Below are positions 25,446-33,944 of a DNA stretch of 64,000 nt, one piece after another. The position numbers and the translations under genes were made by a program. Below the pieces are notes generated by a model that was given only the letters and a program-made list of their open reading frames with translations, searched no databases and had not been told where the DNA came from. This DNA is from CAVQBJ01 sp963724405 (GTDB taxonomy: Bacteria > Actinomycetota > Thermoleophilia > Solirubrobacterales > Solirubrobacteraceae), in assembly GCA_963724405.1 (NCBI GenBank), contig CAVRUQ010000012.1, positions 939,516 through 1,003,515 on the forward strand, read 5' to 3'. The first letter of the stretch is position 1. Every line of letters starts with the position of its first letter.

Positions 25446-25882
25446 GCGAGGAATCCGACCAGGTGCTGCGTATCGAGCGGACCTTCGCGGCTGCGCCGGA
25501 GGTCGTCTTCGACGCCTGGACCAGCCCCGAGGTCATGCGGCGCTGGTTTCACTGCGCTCCCGACTGGGACACGCCGGAGGCCGAGGTCGACCTCCGCGTG
25601 GGCGGGAGGGTCCGCGTGGTGATGCGCAGGCCCGACGGCACCCGGGGCGAAGCGCGGGGCGAGTACACGCTGATCGACCGGCCGCACCGGCTGGTGATGA
25701 CCTGGACCTTCGACGACGATCCCGCCAACGAGCAGCTGATCGAACTCTCCTTCACCGAGACCGACGGCTCGACCACGGTCGTGATGGTCAACAGCGGCAT
25801 CTCGACCGACAAGCGCCGCGAGGCCCAGGACGCGGGCTGGCGCGGGTGCCTCGACGAGCTCGCGCGGGCATTGGCCGGCTGA
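25442..25882 (+). CDS. SRPBCC (AHSA1-like) protein
   Basis: The 146-residue protein has the START/AHSA1 pattern: IERTFAAAPEVVFDAWTSPEVMRRWFHC near the N terminus, VGGRVRVVMRRPDGT, YTLIDRPHRLVMTWTF, and the C-terminal helix GWRGCLDELARAL. It folds as a helix-grip with a hydrophobic cavity; the ligand is unknown. It is translationally coupled to the ArsR gene, a widespread pairing. Some family members act with the regulator to sense small hydrophobic molecules, but there is no direct evidence here. Confidence 0.93.
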   Translation: MSEESDQVLRIERTFAAAPEVVFDAWTSPEVMRRWFHCAPDWDTPEAEVDLRVGGRVRVVMRRPDGTRGEARGEYTLIDRPHRLVMTWTFDDDPANEQLIELSFTETDGSTTVVMVNSGISTDKRREAQDAGWRGCLDELARALAG

Positions 25883-26016
25883 CTCCCGGGCCGGTCCCGG
25901 CGACCGGACACACCAGCTAGCTGCACGCTCACCCGCCAGGCCCCTGCATTGGCGGGCCGCAGCTGCGCGGGGATGCTCGTCACGTGTACCGGCGAACGAG
26001 TGAAAGGACGGTTGCG

Positions 26017-28185
26017 GTGAACGTGGCAGCCCGAGCCGCGCGGTGGAGTGCGGCGCATTGGAAGGCCGCCACCTTCGGGTGGCTGGCGCTGGTCGTGATC
26101 GCGGTGATCGCCGGCTCGTTGGCCGGCACGGTGCGGCTGACCAACGCCGAGCAGGGCACCGGGGAGACGGCGCGCGCCGAGGCGATGCTCATCCGCGCCG
26201 GCTTCGGCAATCACGCCGGCGAGACGGTGCTCGTGCAAAGCAAGTCGCTGACGAGCGCTGACCCGGCCTTCCGGGGCGAGGTCGAGCGCGTGGTCGAGCG
26301 CGTGCAGCCGCTCGAGCAGGTCCAGGACCTGCGCTCGCCGCTGGCCGCGGGCAACCGCGGGCAGATCTCCCGGGACGGGCATTCGGCCCTCATCGAGTTT
26401 CAGATCAAGGGCAGCCCCGACACCGCCGGCGACCGGATCGAGCCGGTGCTCGACACCGTCGCGGCGCTGCAGCGCGGAGCGCCGCAGTACACGGTGGCCG
26501 AGTTCGGCGACGCCAGCGGCGACCACGCGCTGTCCCAGGTGACCAACCGCGGGTTGGCGCACGCAGAGACGCTGTCCCTGCCGATCACCTTCCTCGTGTT
26601 GCTCGTGGCGTTCGGCGCCTTCGTGGCCGCCGGCCTGCCGGTGCTGCTAGCGTTCTCGGCCGTGCTCGGGGCCGGCGGTCTGGCCGGGTTGGCCAGCCAC
26701 ATCGTGCCGGCCAGCGACGCCACGAGCTCGGTGATGCTCCTGATGGGGATGGCCGTCGGGATCGACTACTCGCTGTTCTACCTCAAGCGCGAGCGGGCCG
26801 AGCGCCGCAGCGGGCTGAGCGCGGGTGACGCGTTGTCGCGCGCCGCAGCGACCTCGGGACAGGCCGTGCTCGTGTCGGGGTGCACGGTGCTCATCGCCAT
26901 GGCGGGGATGCTGCTGACCGGCTCGAAGGTGTTCACGTCGATCGGTCTGGGCGCGATGCTCGTCGTCTTCGTCGCCATGATCGGCTCGCTGACCGTGCTG
27001 CCGGCTCTGTTGAGTCGGCTCGGGGACAACGTGGAGCGCGGACGGGTACGTCGCCCGCGGCCGACCTCGCGGGTGTGGGATCTCGTGCTCCGTCCCGTGC
27101 TGCGGTTCCCGGTCGCGGCCGCTGTGCTGTCCGTCGCCCTGCTGGTCGTCGCCGCGCTGCCCGTGTTCGGCCTGCACACGCGGCTGCTGGGACCGAGCGA
27201 CCTGCCCTCGAGCGTGCCGATCGCCAAGACCTACCGGCAGATCCAGCGCGCGTTCCCGGGTGCGCAGATCCCGGCCGAGGTGGTCGTGCAGAGCGACGAC
27301 GTCACCGCGCCGGCCGTGCAGACGCAGATCGCGCGGCTGACGACGCTGGCGCTCGCCGGCGGCCAGGCTCACAAGCCGATCGCGGTCAGCGTGAATGGTC
27401 CTCACACCTACGCGCGCGTCGATATCCCGCTCGCCGGCACCGGCGCGGACAAGGCCTCGATGGCGGCGCTCGGGCGCCTGCGCAACACGCTGTTGCCCGA
27501 GACGCTCGGCACGCTCCCTGGCGTGGCCTTCGCGGTGACCGGGGAGACGGCAGGCACGCACGACTTCGGCGCCACGATCAAGCACAGCTTCCCGATCGTG
27601 TTCGCGTTCGTCCTCGGGCTGGCCTTCCTGCTCCTGCTGGTGACGTTCCGCTCGGTGGTCATCCCGCTGACCTCGATCGTGCTCAACCTGCTGTCCGTGG
27701 GCGCAGCGTACGGCGTCCTGGTGTGGATCTTCCAGGACGGGCACCTGCAGACGCTGCTCGGGTTCCAGTCCAACGGCGCCGTCGTGACCTGGCTGCCGCT
27801 GTTCCTGTTCGCCGTGCTCTTCGGCCTGTCGATGGACTACCACGTGTTCATCGTCAGCCGGATCCGCGAGCTGCACGACCGCGGCGCGAGCACGTCGGAG
27901 GCGGTGGCCGACGGGATCCGCCAGACCGCCAGCACCGTAACCGCGGCCGCAGCGGTGATGGTGGCGGTCTTCGCCATCTTCGCGTCGCTACCCACGTTGG
28001 ACATCAAGCAGCTCGGCGTCGGCCTGGCCGTCGCGGTGCTCCTCGACGCCACGATCATCCGCGGCGTCCTGCTCCCGGCGACGATGAAACTGCTCGGGGA
28101 GTGGAACTGGTACCTGCCGCGCTGGTTGGGGTGGCTGCCGAGCGTCACGGTGCGTGCCCGCCGCGCCCCGGGCGTAGCCGCGTAG
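26017..28185 (+). CDS. MMPL/RND-family membrane transporter
   Basis: The 722-residue protein has the two-fold MMPL layout: a helix near residue 20, a periplasmic domain (about 45-185), five helices, a helix near 370, a second external domain (about 390-525) and five more helices. Typical signatures are present: GMAVGIDYSLFYLKRERAER in the first half and FGLSMDYHVFIVSRIREL in the second, each with the membrane Asp-Tyr pair used for proton coupling. It would export lipids or hydrophobic compounds. I chose the GTG at 26017 with AGGA eight bases upstream; a GTG at 25984 is in frame. The gene leads an apparent operon with the kinase and regulator that follow. Confidence 0.92.
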   Translation: MNVAARAARWSAAHWKAATFGWLALVVIAVIAGSLAGTVRLTNAEQGTGETARAEAMLIRAGFGNHAGETVLVQSKSLTSADPAFRGEVERVVERVQPLEQVQDLRSPLAAGNRGQISRDGHSALIEFQIKGSPDTAGDRIEPVLDTVAALQRGAPQYTVAEFGDASGDHALSQVTNRGLAHAETLSLPITFLVLLVAFGAFVAAGLPVLLAFSAVLGAGGLAGLASHIVPASDATSSVMLLMGMAVGIDYSLFYLKRERAERRSGLSAGDALSRAAATSGQAVLVSGCTVLIAMAGMLLTGSKVFTSIGLGAMLVVFVAMIGSLTVLPALLSRLGDNVERGRVRRPRPTSRVWDLVLRPVLRFPVAAAVLSVALLVVAALPVFGLHTRLLGPSDLPSSVPIAKTYRQIQRAFPGAQIPAEVVVQSDDVTAPAVQTQIARLTTLALAGGQAHKPIAVSVNGPHTYARVDIPLAGTGADKASMAALGRLRNTLLPETLGTLPGVAFAVTGETAGTHDFGATIKHSFPIVFAFVLGLAFLLLLVTFRSVVIPLTSIVLNLLSVGAAYGVLVWIFQDGHLQTLLGFQSNGAVVTWLPLFLFAVLFGLSMDYHVFIVSRIRELHDRGASTSEAVADGIRQTASTVTAAAAVMVAVFAIFASLPTLDIKQLGVGLAVAVLLDATIIRGVLLPATMKLLGEWNWYLPRWLGWLPSVTVRARRAPGVAA

Positions 28186-28200
28186 TGGCGAGGGTCAGGG

Positions 28201-29436
28201 ATGATCCGCGCCGCCCGAACCGCACTCGCGTATGCGCCCTCGCACCCCGGCCTCGTCGTCGGCCTGCTGAGGGCGCATACTCTGCTGCGAACGCTGGCCG
28301 TCGTGTCGGCGATCGCCGCCGTCCTCTACGCCACCACCCTGCTCGTGAAGTCGACCGTCTCTGCGCCGGCCCCCGCGGCCACCGGGCCCCGGCCCGGCGG
28401 GTCGAGCGGTCCCTGGTGGCACCCGCGGCTGAACCAGGGCTGGCGCATCGTCGCCTGCGCGGAAGGCATCGTGCTCGGCGTCCTGGTGATCATCTGGGCG
28501 CTCACCTCCCCCGGCTACTTCTGGCCGGTGTGGGTGGCCCTGCCGATGGCGCTCAGCCTCTCGATCCACGGCTGGGTCATCACCACCGCCACCAACCAAC
28601 CGCTGCTCGACCGCTTTCTCGACAGCCGCGCTCTGGCCATCGTCAGTGGCATCGCGGCGTCGCTCAGCCTGTTCTACATCGGGATCTGGGCGGCCAGCGG
28701 AGGCGGCAACTTCTGGCCGGTATGGCCGATCCTGGCCATGGCGGTGGTGGTTACCGCCCTCGCCGCCGCGCTCCGGCTCGGAGCCTGGCGCGAGGCCGAG
28801 CTGACCGAACGCATCGACGTGCTCGAGGAGACGCGCGCCGGCGCCGTCGATGAGCAGGAGTCGGAGCTGCGGCGCATCGAGCGAGACCTTCACGACGGCG
28901 CGCAGGCGCGGCTGGTCGCCCTCGGGATGAGCCTCGGCATGGCCGAGCAGAAGCTGACCGAGGATCCCGATCGGGCCGGCGAGCTGCTGGCCGAGGCCCG
29001 CGCGGGCGCCGAGCAGGCGCTCCGCGAGCTGCGCGACCTGGCCCGCGGCATCCACCCGCCGGTGCTCACCGACCGCGGTCTCGAGGCCGCGCTGTCGGCG
29101 CTCGCCGACTCGACGCCGGTCCCGGTCACGCTGAACGTCGACCTCCCGGAGCGCCCGCCGGCGGCGGTCGAGACCGCCGCCTACTTCGTCGCCGCCGAGG
29201 CCCTGGCCAACGCCGGCAAGCACGCCGCCGCCCAGCGGGTGGATATCCGCATCTTCCGCGCCGGCGACGTGCTCACCGTCGAGGTGGCCGACGACGGGCG
29301 CGGCGGTGCCAACCTCGGCGGCGGCGGTCTGGGCGGCCTGCGCCGCCGCGTGCAGGCCCTTGACGGGCGCCTGCGCGTCGCCAGCCCGCCCGGCGGCCCG
29401 ACCACGATCCTCGCCGAGCTGCCGTGCGCGTCGTGA
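28201..29436 (+). CDS. Membrane sensor histidine kinase (HisKA_3 type)
   Basis: The 411-residue protein has about five hydrophobic segments in its first 200 residues, including two FWPVW-containing repeats (SPGYFWPVWVALPMAL and GGGNFWPVWPILAMAV), which look like duplicated 2TM units. The kinase core has the phospho-acceptor motif RRIERDLHDGAQARLVALG near residue 225 and the ATP-binding motif VADDGRGG with a Gly-rich lid (GGGGLGGLRRRV). A short 15-base gap separates it from the MMPL gene. Its 3' end overlaps the response-regulator gene by 13 bases. It probably senses membrane or envelope stress and controls the transporter. Confidence 0.92.
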   Translation: MIRAARTALAYAPSHPGLVVGLLRAHTLLRTLAVVSAIAAVLYATTLLVKSTVSAPAPAATGPRPGGSSGPWWHPRLNQGWRIVACAEGIVLGVLVIIWALTSPGYFWPVWVALPMALSLSIHGWVITTATNQPLLDRFLDSRALAIVSGIAASLSLFYIGIWAASGGGNFWPVWPILAMAVVVTALAAALRLGAWREAELTERIDVLEETRAGAVDEQESELRRIERDLHDGAQARLVALGMSLGMAEQKLTEDPDRAGELLAEARAGAEQALRELRDLARGIHPPVLTDRGLEAALSALADSTPVPVTLNVDLPERPPAAVETAAYFVAAEALANAGKHAAAQRVDIRIFRAGDVLTVEVADDGRGGANLGGGGLGGLRRRVQALDGRLRVASPPGGPTTILAELPCAS

Positions 29437-30092
29437 TCGCCGAGGACCTCGCGCTCCTGCGCGACGGCCTCACGCGACTGCTGCGAGACAACGACTGCGA
29501 GGTGGTGGCCGCCGTGAGCGACGGCGACCAGCTGCTGCGCGAAGTGGTCGACAAGCGCCCCGACATCGCCGTGGTCGACGTTCGCCTGCCGCCGGACTTC
29601 CGCGACGAGGGCCTGCGCGCCGCGCTCGAGGCCCGCCGGCGGGTGCCGGGGATGGCCGTGCTCGTCGTCTCCCAATACGTCGAGCAGGCCTACGCGCGCG
29701 AGCTGCTGGCCGACCGCGCCGGCGGCGTGGGCTACCTGCTCAAGGACCGGATCATGCACGTGGCCGAGTTCATCGAGGCGGTGCACCGAGTGGCCGACGG
29801 CGGCACCGCCCTGGATCCCGACGTGGTCGCTCAGCTGTTCTCGCGCCGCCGCGAGGACGAGCCGCTCGAGCGCCTCACCCCGCGCGAGCGCGAGGTGCTG
29901 GCGCTGATGGCGGAAGGCCGCTCGAACGCGGCGATCGCCGAGTCGCTCGTCCTCACCGTCGGCGCGGTGGAGAAGCACGTGCAGAGCATCATGTCCAAGC
30001 TCGACCTGCCACCTTCGGCGACCGATCACCGGCGGGTGCTCGCGGTGCTCGCCTACCTGCAGCAGGACGGGACCGACTCGGCGCCCGCCTGA
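29424..30092 (+). CDS. NarL/FixJ-family response regulator
   Basis: The 222-residue protein has the receiver acidic pair VVIAEDLALLRDGL, phospho-acceptor Asp in IAVVDVRLPP, the switch Lys in GYLLKDR, and a LuxR-type DNA-binding domain (LTPREREVLALMAEGRSNAAIAESLVLTVGAVEKHV). It starts with GTG inside the 3' end of the kinase gene (13-base overlap), so the two are co-translated and are cognate partners. It belongs to a different subgroup from the two regulators at 14.2 and 18.1 kb (RLPPDFRDEGL after the phospho-site, GAVEKHV in the recognition helix). Confidence 0.94.
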   Translation: MRVVIAEDLALLRDGLTRLLRDNDCEVVAAVSDGDQLLREVVDKRPDIAVVDVRLPPDFRDEGLRAALEARRRVPGMAVLVVSQYVEQAYARELLADRAGGVGYLLKDRIMHVAEFIEAVHRVADGGTALDPDVVAQLFSRRREDEPLERLTPREREVLALMAEGRSNAAIAESLVLTVGAVEKHVQSIMSKLDLPPSATDHRRVLAVLAYLQQDGTDSAPA

Positions 30093-30309
30093 GCCTCTGG
30101 ACGCCGGTCCACGGCCCAACCACTTCGGACCTCACTGCTCGTTCGGCGCGTAAGGTCCAGAGCGTGTTCTTCGCCGTTGGCCTCGAGCGCGGTGGGCCGT
30201 GGGATTGGTCGCGGGACTACGCGAGCAGGACGGCTGGGAGGATCACGCGCGATTCATGGACCTGTTGGTCGAGGATGGAATCGGCCGACTGCCCGTAGGT
30301 GCTCATTCG

Positions 30310-32916
30310 TCACCGCTCGTCTCGCAGCTTGCGGTGAATCTGTCCCCACAGCCCGCGTCCCGACTGAGCTCGGGATCGCCACACCGCCGGCGCACTGTCG
30401 GGTCCTGACATGGAGGCGGAGAACGACGGCCTACGAGGCGGATCGGCGACGGACGCTGGATCGGCGGACGGCATGGGCTCGAGTCGCGCCTCCGCGTCCG
30501 CGGCGCCGGCAGGCTCCTCCGGCGACGGATCGCCAACCGGCGCAGGCTCCACCGACGCCACAGGCACCGGCCAAGACCACGTTCGCTCGCTCGCAGCCTC
30601 GGCAGGTTCCTCCGGCGACGGATCGCCAACCGGCGCAGGCTCCACCGACGCCACGGGCGCCGGCCCAGCCCACGCCCCGTTGTCCGGAGCCTCGGCAGGT
30701 CCCTCGGGTGACGGATCGCCAACCGGCCCAGACCACGACCCCTCGTCCGCAGCCTCGGCAGGCTCCTCCGGCGACGGATCGCCGACCGGCGCGGACTCCA
30801 ACGACGACACGAGCAGCGGCCCAGACCAGGCCGCCTGCTCCGCAGCCTCGGCCGGTTCCTCGGGCGATGGGTCAGCAACGGGCGCGGACTCCACCGACGA
30901 CACGGGCACCGGCCCAGACCACGCCGCCTCGCTCGCAGCCCCGGCAGACGACGACGGACTGTCGACGGGGACGCGGAGGATGCGCGCCAGCGACACCACA
31001 CGGTGCGCCGCCTCCACTCCGGCAGCGGCGGCGGGCTGCACGCGAGGGCGGTCGTCGACCCCCACTCGAACGACCGGCGAAACCGGCACGGGACGACGCA
31101 GCCCGGCCGTGCTTGCTGCGGCCGGCGCATTTCGTCGAGACGAATCGGCGTAGGCGGCGAGATCGACGGGCGGTTCGGGAGCTGGACGATCCCCATCGCC
31201 GGTGGCGACGACGCCCACCGCAGCGCGCCCCGCGGCCGCGCCGTCCCTGCCGTCTGGCCGCGCGGCGGGCCGATCGGCTGGCCGAGCAGCTCGCGGCACG
31301 ATCGCCGGGCTGTCGCTCCAGACCACACCGGTCGGTCGGGTGCGGTAGCGGTAGACCGTGCCCTCGTCGTCGACGAGGAACGTGTCGGCACTGTCGCCGT
31401 ACTGGTGCAGGATCAACCGCTCGCTCCGTTCAGCCAGCGCGACCAGGGCCTTGATGCTGGCGACATCGAACACCGGCCGACCCGTGAGGTCCGCTGCGCC
31501 GACGATCGGCACGATCAGGTGCCTGTATCGGGACTGGATGCGGGCCGTCTCCGCGAACGGCTCGCGGCGCTTCAGCTGCAGCATGAGCAGCGCGCTCGCG
31601 CCCGCGAGCAGGAAGCCGAGGATCGAGAGCCATCGGAGCGTTGCGATGTCGAGCGTACGCCCGAGCACGTTGACGGTGTTAGCCGTGGTCCCGGCCCGCG
31701 ACGTCGTCGCGCTCTGATTGGAGGTGAGGCTGTTCGGGGCGTCGCTCGAAGCGCCCGGGGCATTACTCGAAGCGCTCGAGCCGACGCCCGGCAGCAACTG
31801 CACGTCGTTGACCTGGAAGCTCAGTTCGGGGTTGAAGCTCGTGCTGAGCGGCCCGCCCGCCAGCGTGCCGCCGATCCGGAACTGAGGGGCGACGGCGATC
31901 GAATAGCCGGCCGTCGCGGGGGCGCCGGTCAACTTCGCGACCTGCGCAAACAGGGACTGGAGATACGGCAGGCCGAGGGTCACCTCGGCCTGGGCGCGAT
32001 CGCCGGTGAAGTGCACGGCCGGCGTGACCTGCATGCTGCGAGTCCAGCCACCCGGCCCCGTGAGCCGCACGAGGACGTCCTCGGTTCCCGCAAGGGTGTG
32101 CGGCGCGGCGGTCGTCAGGTGGTAGACGACCTGCACGCGAATCTGGTGTACGAGGTTCAGGAAGATCGGATCCCCGGTGCTCACGACCCCGTCGGGATAG
32201 ACCGGTCCGGCCGGCGCGCTGGCGCTGTAGCCGAAGCTCACGTCCTGGCTGTACGGAATCTTCGTGGCGGCGGGATCGCGCAGCGGACGGGTGAAGGCGA
32301 ACACCGCGAGCAGGAAGAACACCGCGACAGCGGCGACCGCCGTGAGCAAACCCCGGATGTCCGACGGCACACCGGCGGCGTTGTCGCGGCCGCTCATCGA
32401 GCGCCCGCCTCCGCGAACGGGCCCACCTCCGCGCCGTCGGCGGTCACGTCGCCGGCGCTCCTCGCCGGCACCGAGCAGCAGCAGAACGATCGCGCCCACC
32501 AGCAGCGCGACGACCGGAGGGCTGTGCAGCCAACCCAGGACGCGGCCGGCGGCGGGGATCCGCAGCCACAGCGCGCCGACCAGCTCCGAGCGCCGGGGTT
32601 GAGTGGGGTCGACGAAGTTGTTGTGGTCTCCCTTGAAGACATAGCGATCGCCGTCGCGAGCGATGATGCGGTGGAGGACGATCGTGTGCAGCAGCGTGCT
32701 GCGGTACGCAACGACCTCTCCGACCGAGTAGCGGTCGGCCGGTCGGATCAGCGCCAGGTCGCCGGCGTGGAAGCGCGGCTCCATGCTGGTGCCGCTCGTG
32801 GTGAGATACGTCGTCGCGCCCCCGATCTGCGTGGGGGCGAGATACAGCCAGGCCGCCGCGACCAAGATCACGAACGCCACGGAGGCCAGGCGGGAACGCA
32901 GTGGGGTGCTCTTCAC
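30310..32916 (-). CDS. SipW-like signal peptidase fused to a DUF5305-like domain and a Pro/Glu repeat tail
   Basis: The 868-residue frame holds several units. Residues 1-160 are an S26B-type signal peptidase: a first membrane helix, catalytic Ser in TSGTSMEPRFHAGDLALI, catalytic His in HTIVLHRIIARDGDRYVFKGDHN, and a second helix (about 130-150). An Arg-rich linker leads to a third helix (about 190), a DUF5305-like extracellular domain (215-430), a fourth helix and a cytoplasmic segment. From about residue 660 the tail has imperfect 31-residue repeats (SVEPAPVGDPSPEEPAEAA). An internal ATG at 32397 after GGAGG suggests that some hosts have two separate genes; here no stop divides them. It likely processes the small SipW-type protein encoded just upstream. 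Confidence 0.78.
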   Translation of the reverse strand: MKSTPLRSRLASVAFVILVAAAWLYLAPTQIGGATTYLTTSGTSMEPRFHAGDLALIRPADRYSVGEVVAYRSTLLHTIVLHRIIARDGDRYVFKGDHNNFVDPTQPRRSELVGALWLRIPAAGRVLGWLHSPPVVALLVGAIVLLLLGAGEERRRRDRRRRGGGPVRGGGRSMSGRDNAAGVPSDIRGLLTAVAAVAVFFLLAVFAFTRPLRDPAATKIPYSQDVSFGYSASAPAGPVYPDGVVSTGDPIFLNLVHQIRVQVVYHLTTAAPHTLAGTEDVLVRLTGPGGWTRSMQVTPAVHFTGDRAQAEVTLGLPYLQSLFAQVAKLTGAPATAGYSIAVAPQFRIGGTLAGGPLSTSFNPELSFQVNDVQLLPGVGSSASSNAPGASSDAPNSLTSNQSATTSRAGTTANTVNVLGRTLDIATLRWLSILGFLLAGASALLMLQLKRREPFAETARIQSRYRHLIVPIVGAADLTGRPVFDVASIKALVALAERSERLILHQYGDSADTFLVDDEGTVYRYRTRPTGVVWSDSPAIVPRAARPADRPAARPDGRDGAAAGRAAVGVVATGDGDRPAPEPPVDLAAYADSSRRNAPAAASTAGLRRPVPVSPVVRVGVDDRPRVQPAAAAGVEAAHRVVSLARILRVPVDSPSSSAGAASEAAWSGPVPVSSVESAPVADPSPEEPAEAAEQAAWSGPLLVSSLESAPVGDPSPEEPAEAADEGSWSGPVGDPSPEGPAEAPDNGAWAGPAPVASVEPAPVGDPSPEEPAEAASERTWSWPVPVASVEPAPVGDPSPEEPAGAADAEARLEPMPSADPASVADPPRRPSFSASMSGPDSAPAVWRSRAQSGRGLWGQIHRKLRDER
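30505..30935 (-). repeat. Imperfect tandem repeats of about 93 bp in the signal peptidase fusion gene
   Basis: At least five repeats of the GGCGACGGATCGCCAACCGG type start near 30512, 30605, 30697, 30758 and 30850. Most are 93 bases apart; one unit is shortened to about 61. They encode the 31-residue Pro/Glu/Ala units of the tail. The high DNA identity between the first two suggests recent expansion. Confidence 0.75.
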
Positions 32917-33002
32917 GATGACTCGTCATTCCTGCTGTCCTGCCTGCACGATCGGGGAGAGCGCGGGTCGTGCCCGCGCTCTCCCCGCCAGAGCGATCGT
33001 GC

Positions 33003-33392
33003 TTAGTGATGGACTGCGACGGCGAAGCCCCCGGATCCTGCGGTGGGCTCGAAGCTGCCGGTCCCGGTGCCGTGCGTGACGGCACAGGCGTAGACCGTCT
33101 GATCGGTCGTGGTGCACGAGTCCAGAGCCGTCTCGTCGTCGAAACCGGCGGTGACCGTGTCTCCAACAGGGACAGCGCTGGCGAACGTCACCTGGACCGT
33201 GGTGATCTCCGTACCCATGGCGTCCAGGGTGTTGCTGATGTCACTGACATCGAAGCCACCGGTGACGGAAACGTGTCCGTACCCGGCGGTATCCGTCGGC
33301 AACGTCTGGCCCGCGGTGAAGGCGACGCCTCCGGCGGCCAGGGCGGCGATCAGGGCGACAGCGCCGATGATCTTCCGGTTCTTCCTCTTCAC
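33003..33392 (-). CDS. Small secreted protein with SipW-type signal (matrix-protein-like)
   Basis: The 129-residue protein has an N-terminal signal segment MKRKNRKIIGAVALIAALAA then GGVAFTAG, followed by a Thr/Gly/Val-rich beta-type mature part (TAGYGHVSVTGGFDVSDISNTLD) with two Cys residues (DSCTT and YACAV). The start is GTG with GGAGAAGG nine bases upstream. The next gene on the same strand is the SipW-like peptidase, so the pair resembles the TasA/SipW or camelysin arrangement, in which a dedicated signal peptidase releases a biofilm-matrix protein. The leader carries a probable c-di-GMP riboswitch. Similarity to TasA itself is by layout, not by sequence. Confidence 0.75.
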   Translation of the reverse strand: MKRKNRKIIGAVALIAALAAGGVAFTAGQTLPTDTAGYGHVSVTGGFDVSDISNTLDAMGTEITTVQVTFASAVPVGDTVTAGFDDETALDSCTTTDQTVYACAVTHGTGTGSFEPTAGSGGFAVAVHH

Positions 33393-33405
33393 AGTGCCTT
33401 CTCCT

Positions 33406-33422
33406 ACTAGGAGCGGACCCTC
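33406..33422 (-). promoter_or_regulatory. Possible Shine-Dalgarno-sequestering hairpin
   Basis: On the minus strand CTCCT-AGT-AGGAG folds back on itself just before the GTG start. The AGGAG arm is part of the ribosome-binding site, so this hairpin could be the output stage of the riboswitch upstream. Inferred. Confidence 0.45.
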
Positions 33423-33462
33423 TTCAACGAAGACCTCAGGGCTGGGTGGTCCCGTGACTTCA

Positions 33463-33550
33463 TTGGCAACTCGGCTGTCTCCGGCGGAGACCCGTGGCTT
33501 TGCGGACCCGCCTCGCGGCGGGGGTGCTCTTTTGCGAAGGCGCCGCTCAG
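33463..33550 (-). ncRNA. c-di-GMP-I (GEMM-I) riboswitch
   Basis: On the minus strand the leader contains the GEMM-I landmarks in order: GCAAA, a CCCGCC-GCGA-GGCGGG hairpin with a GNRA loop, CCGCAAAGCCACGGG, a second hairpin (TCTCC GCC GGAGA), and AGCCGAGTTGCC. These match the conserved core and tetraloop-receptor layout of the class that binds cyclic di-GMP. The aptamer ends about 70 bases upstream of the GTG start of the small secreted protein. It should couple that gene, and possibly the signal peptidase gene, to the biofilm second messenger. Ligand specificity (c-di-GMP or cGAMP) cannot be settled by reading. Confidence 0.85.
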
Positions 33551-33760
33551 GTGTATTCGATGCGCATCGGCCACGGTGGACACGACCAGCGCCACCGGCG
33601 GGTCGTTCTAGACGTTTGTTCGACAGGGCGCCCGTTTGCAGGGACTTCCTGGCTGGTCCCACGGCGAGGGCAGCCGTGCCGCTCTGGGAACGCGGTCCGG
33701 TCCGTGATCTCGCAGGGGCGGAGCCGGTCGCGCCGCGTATTCGTCCCGGTCGCTGGCCTC

Positions 33761-33791
33761 GGAAACAAGAAACACGCCCCGCACGCGGGGC
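33761..33791 (-). terminator. Intrinsic terminator after a tRNA 3' end remnant
   Basis: On the minus strand a GCCCCGCGTGCGGGGC hairpin is followed by GTGTTTCTTGTTT. It lies only ten bases downstream of the tRNA-like 3' end at 33801-33851. It looks like the original terminator of the tRNA gene, which would make this the old chromosomal side of the attachment site. Confidence 0.7.
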
Positions 33792-33800
33792 ATATCCACC

Positions 33801-33851
33801 GGCCGCGTAGGAATCGAACCTGCAACCTTGGGCTTACGAGGTGTGCAGAAA
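33801..33851 (-). repeat. tRNA 3'-end remnant, copy 1 (degenerate; attachment-site-like)
   Basis: The minus strand reads CTCGTAAGCCCAAGGTTGCAGG then TTCGATTCCTACGCGGCC. It matches the other four copies from the anticodon loop to the acceptor end, but has base changes in the anticodon loop and a mismatch in the T stem. There is no 5' tRNA half, so it is not a functional tRNA. It is probably the oldest attR-like remnant. Confidence 0.75.
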
Positions 33852-33944
33852 CACGCCTGCGGCTCGCCGCGCGCCTCCGGCCACCGCCAGGCGCGGCCGG
33901 CCGGCGGCGGCGGAGTGGGCTCCTAGGAGGGCGCGGCAGCCGGT

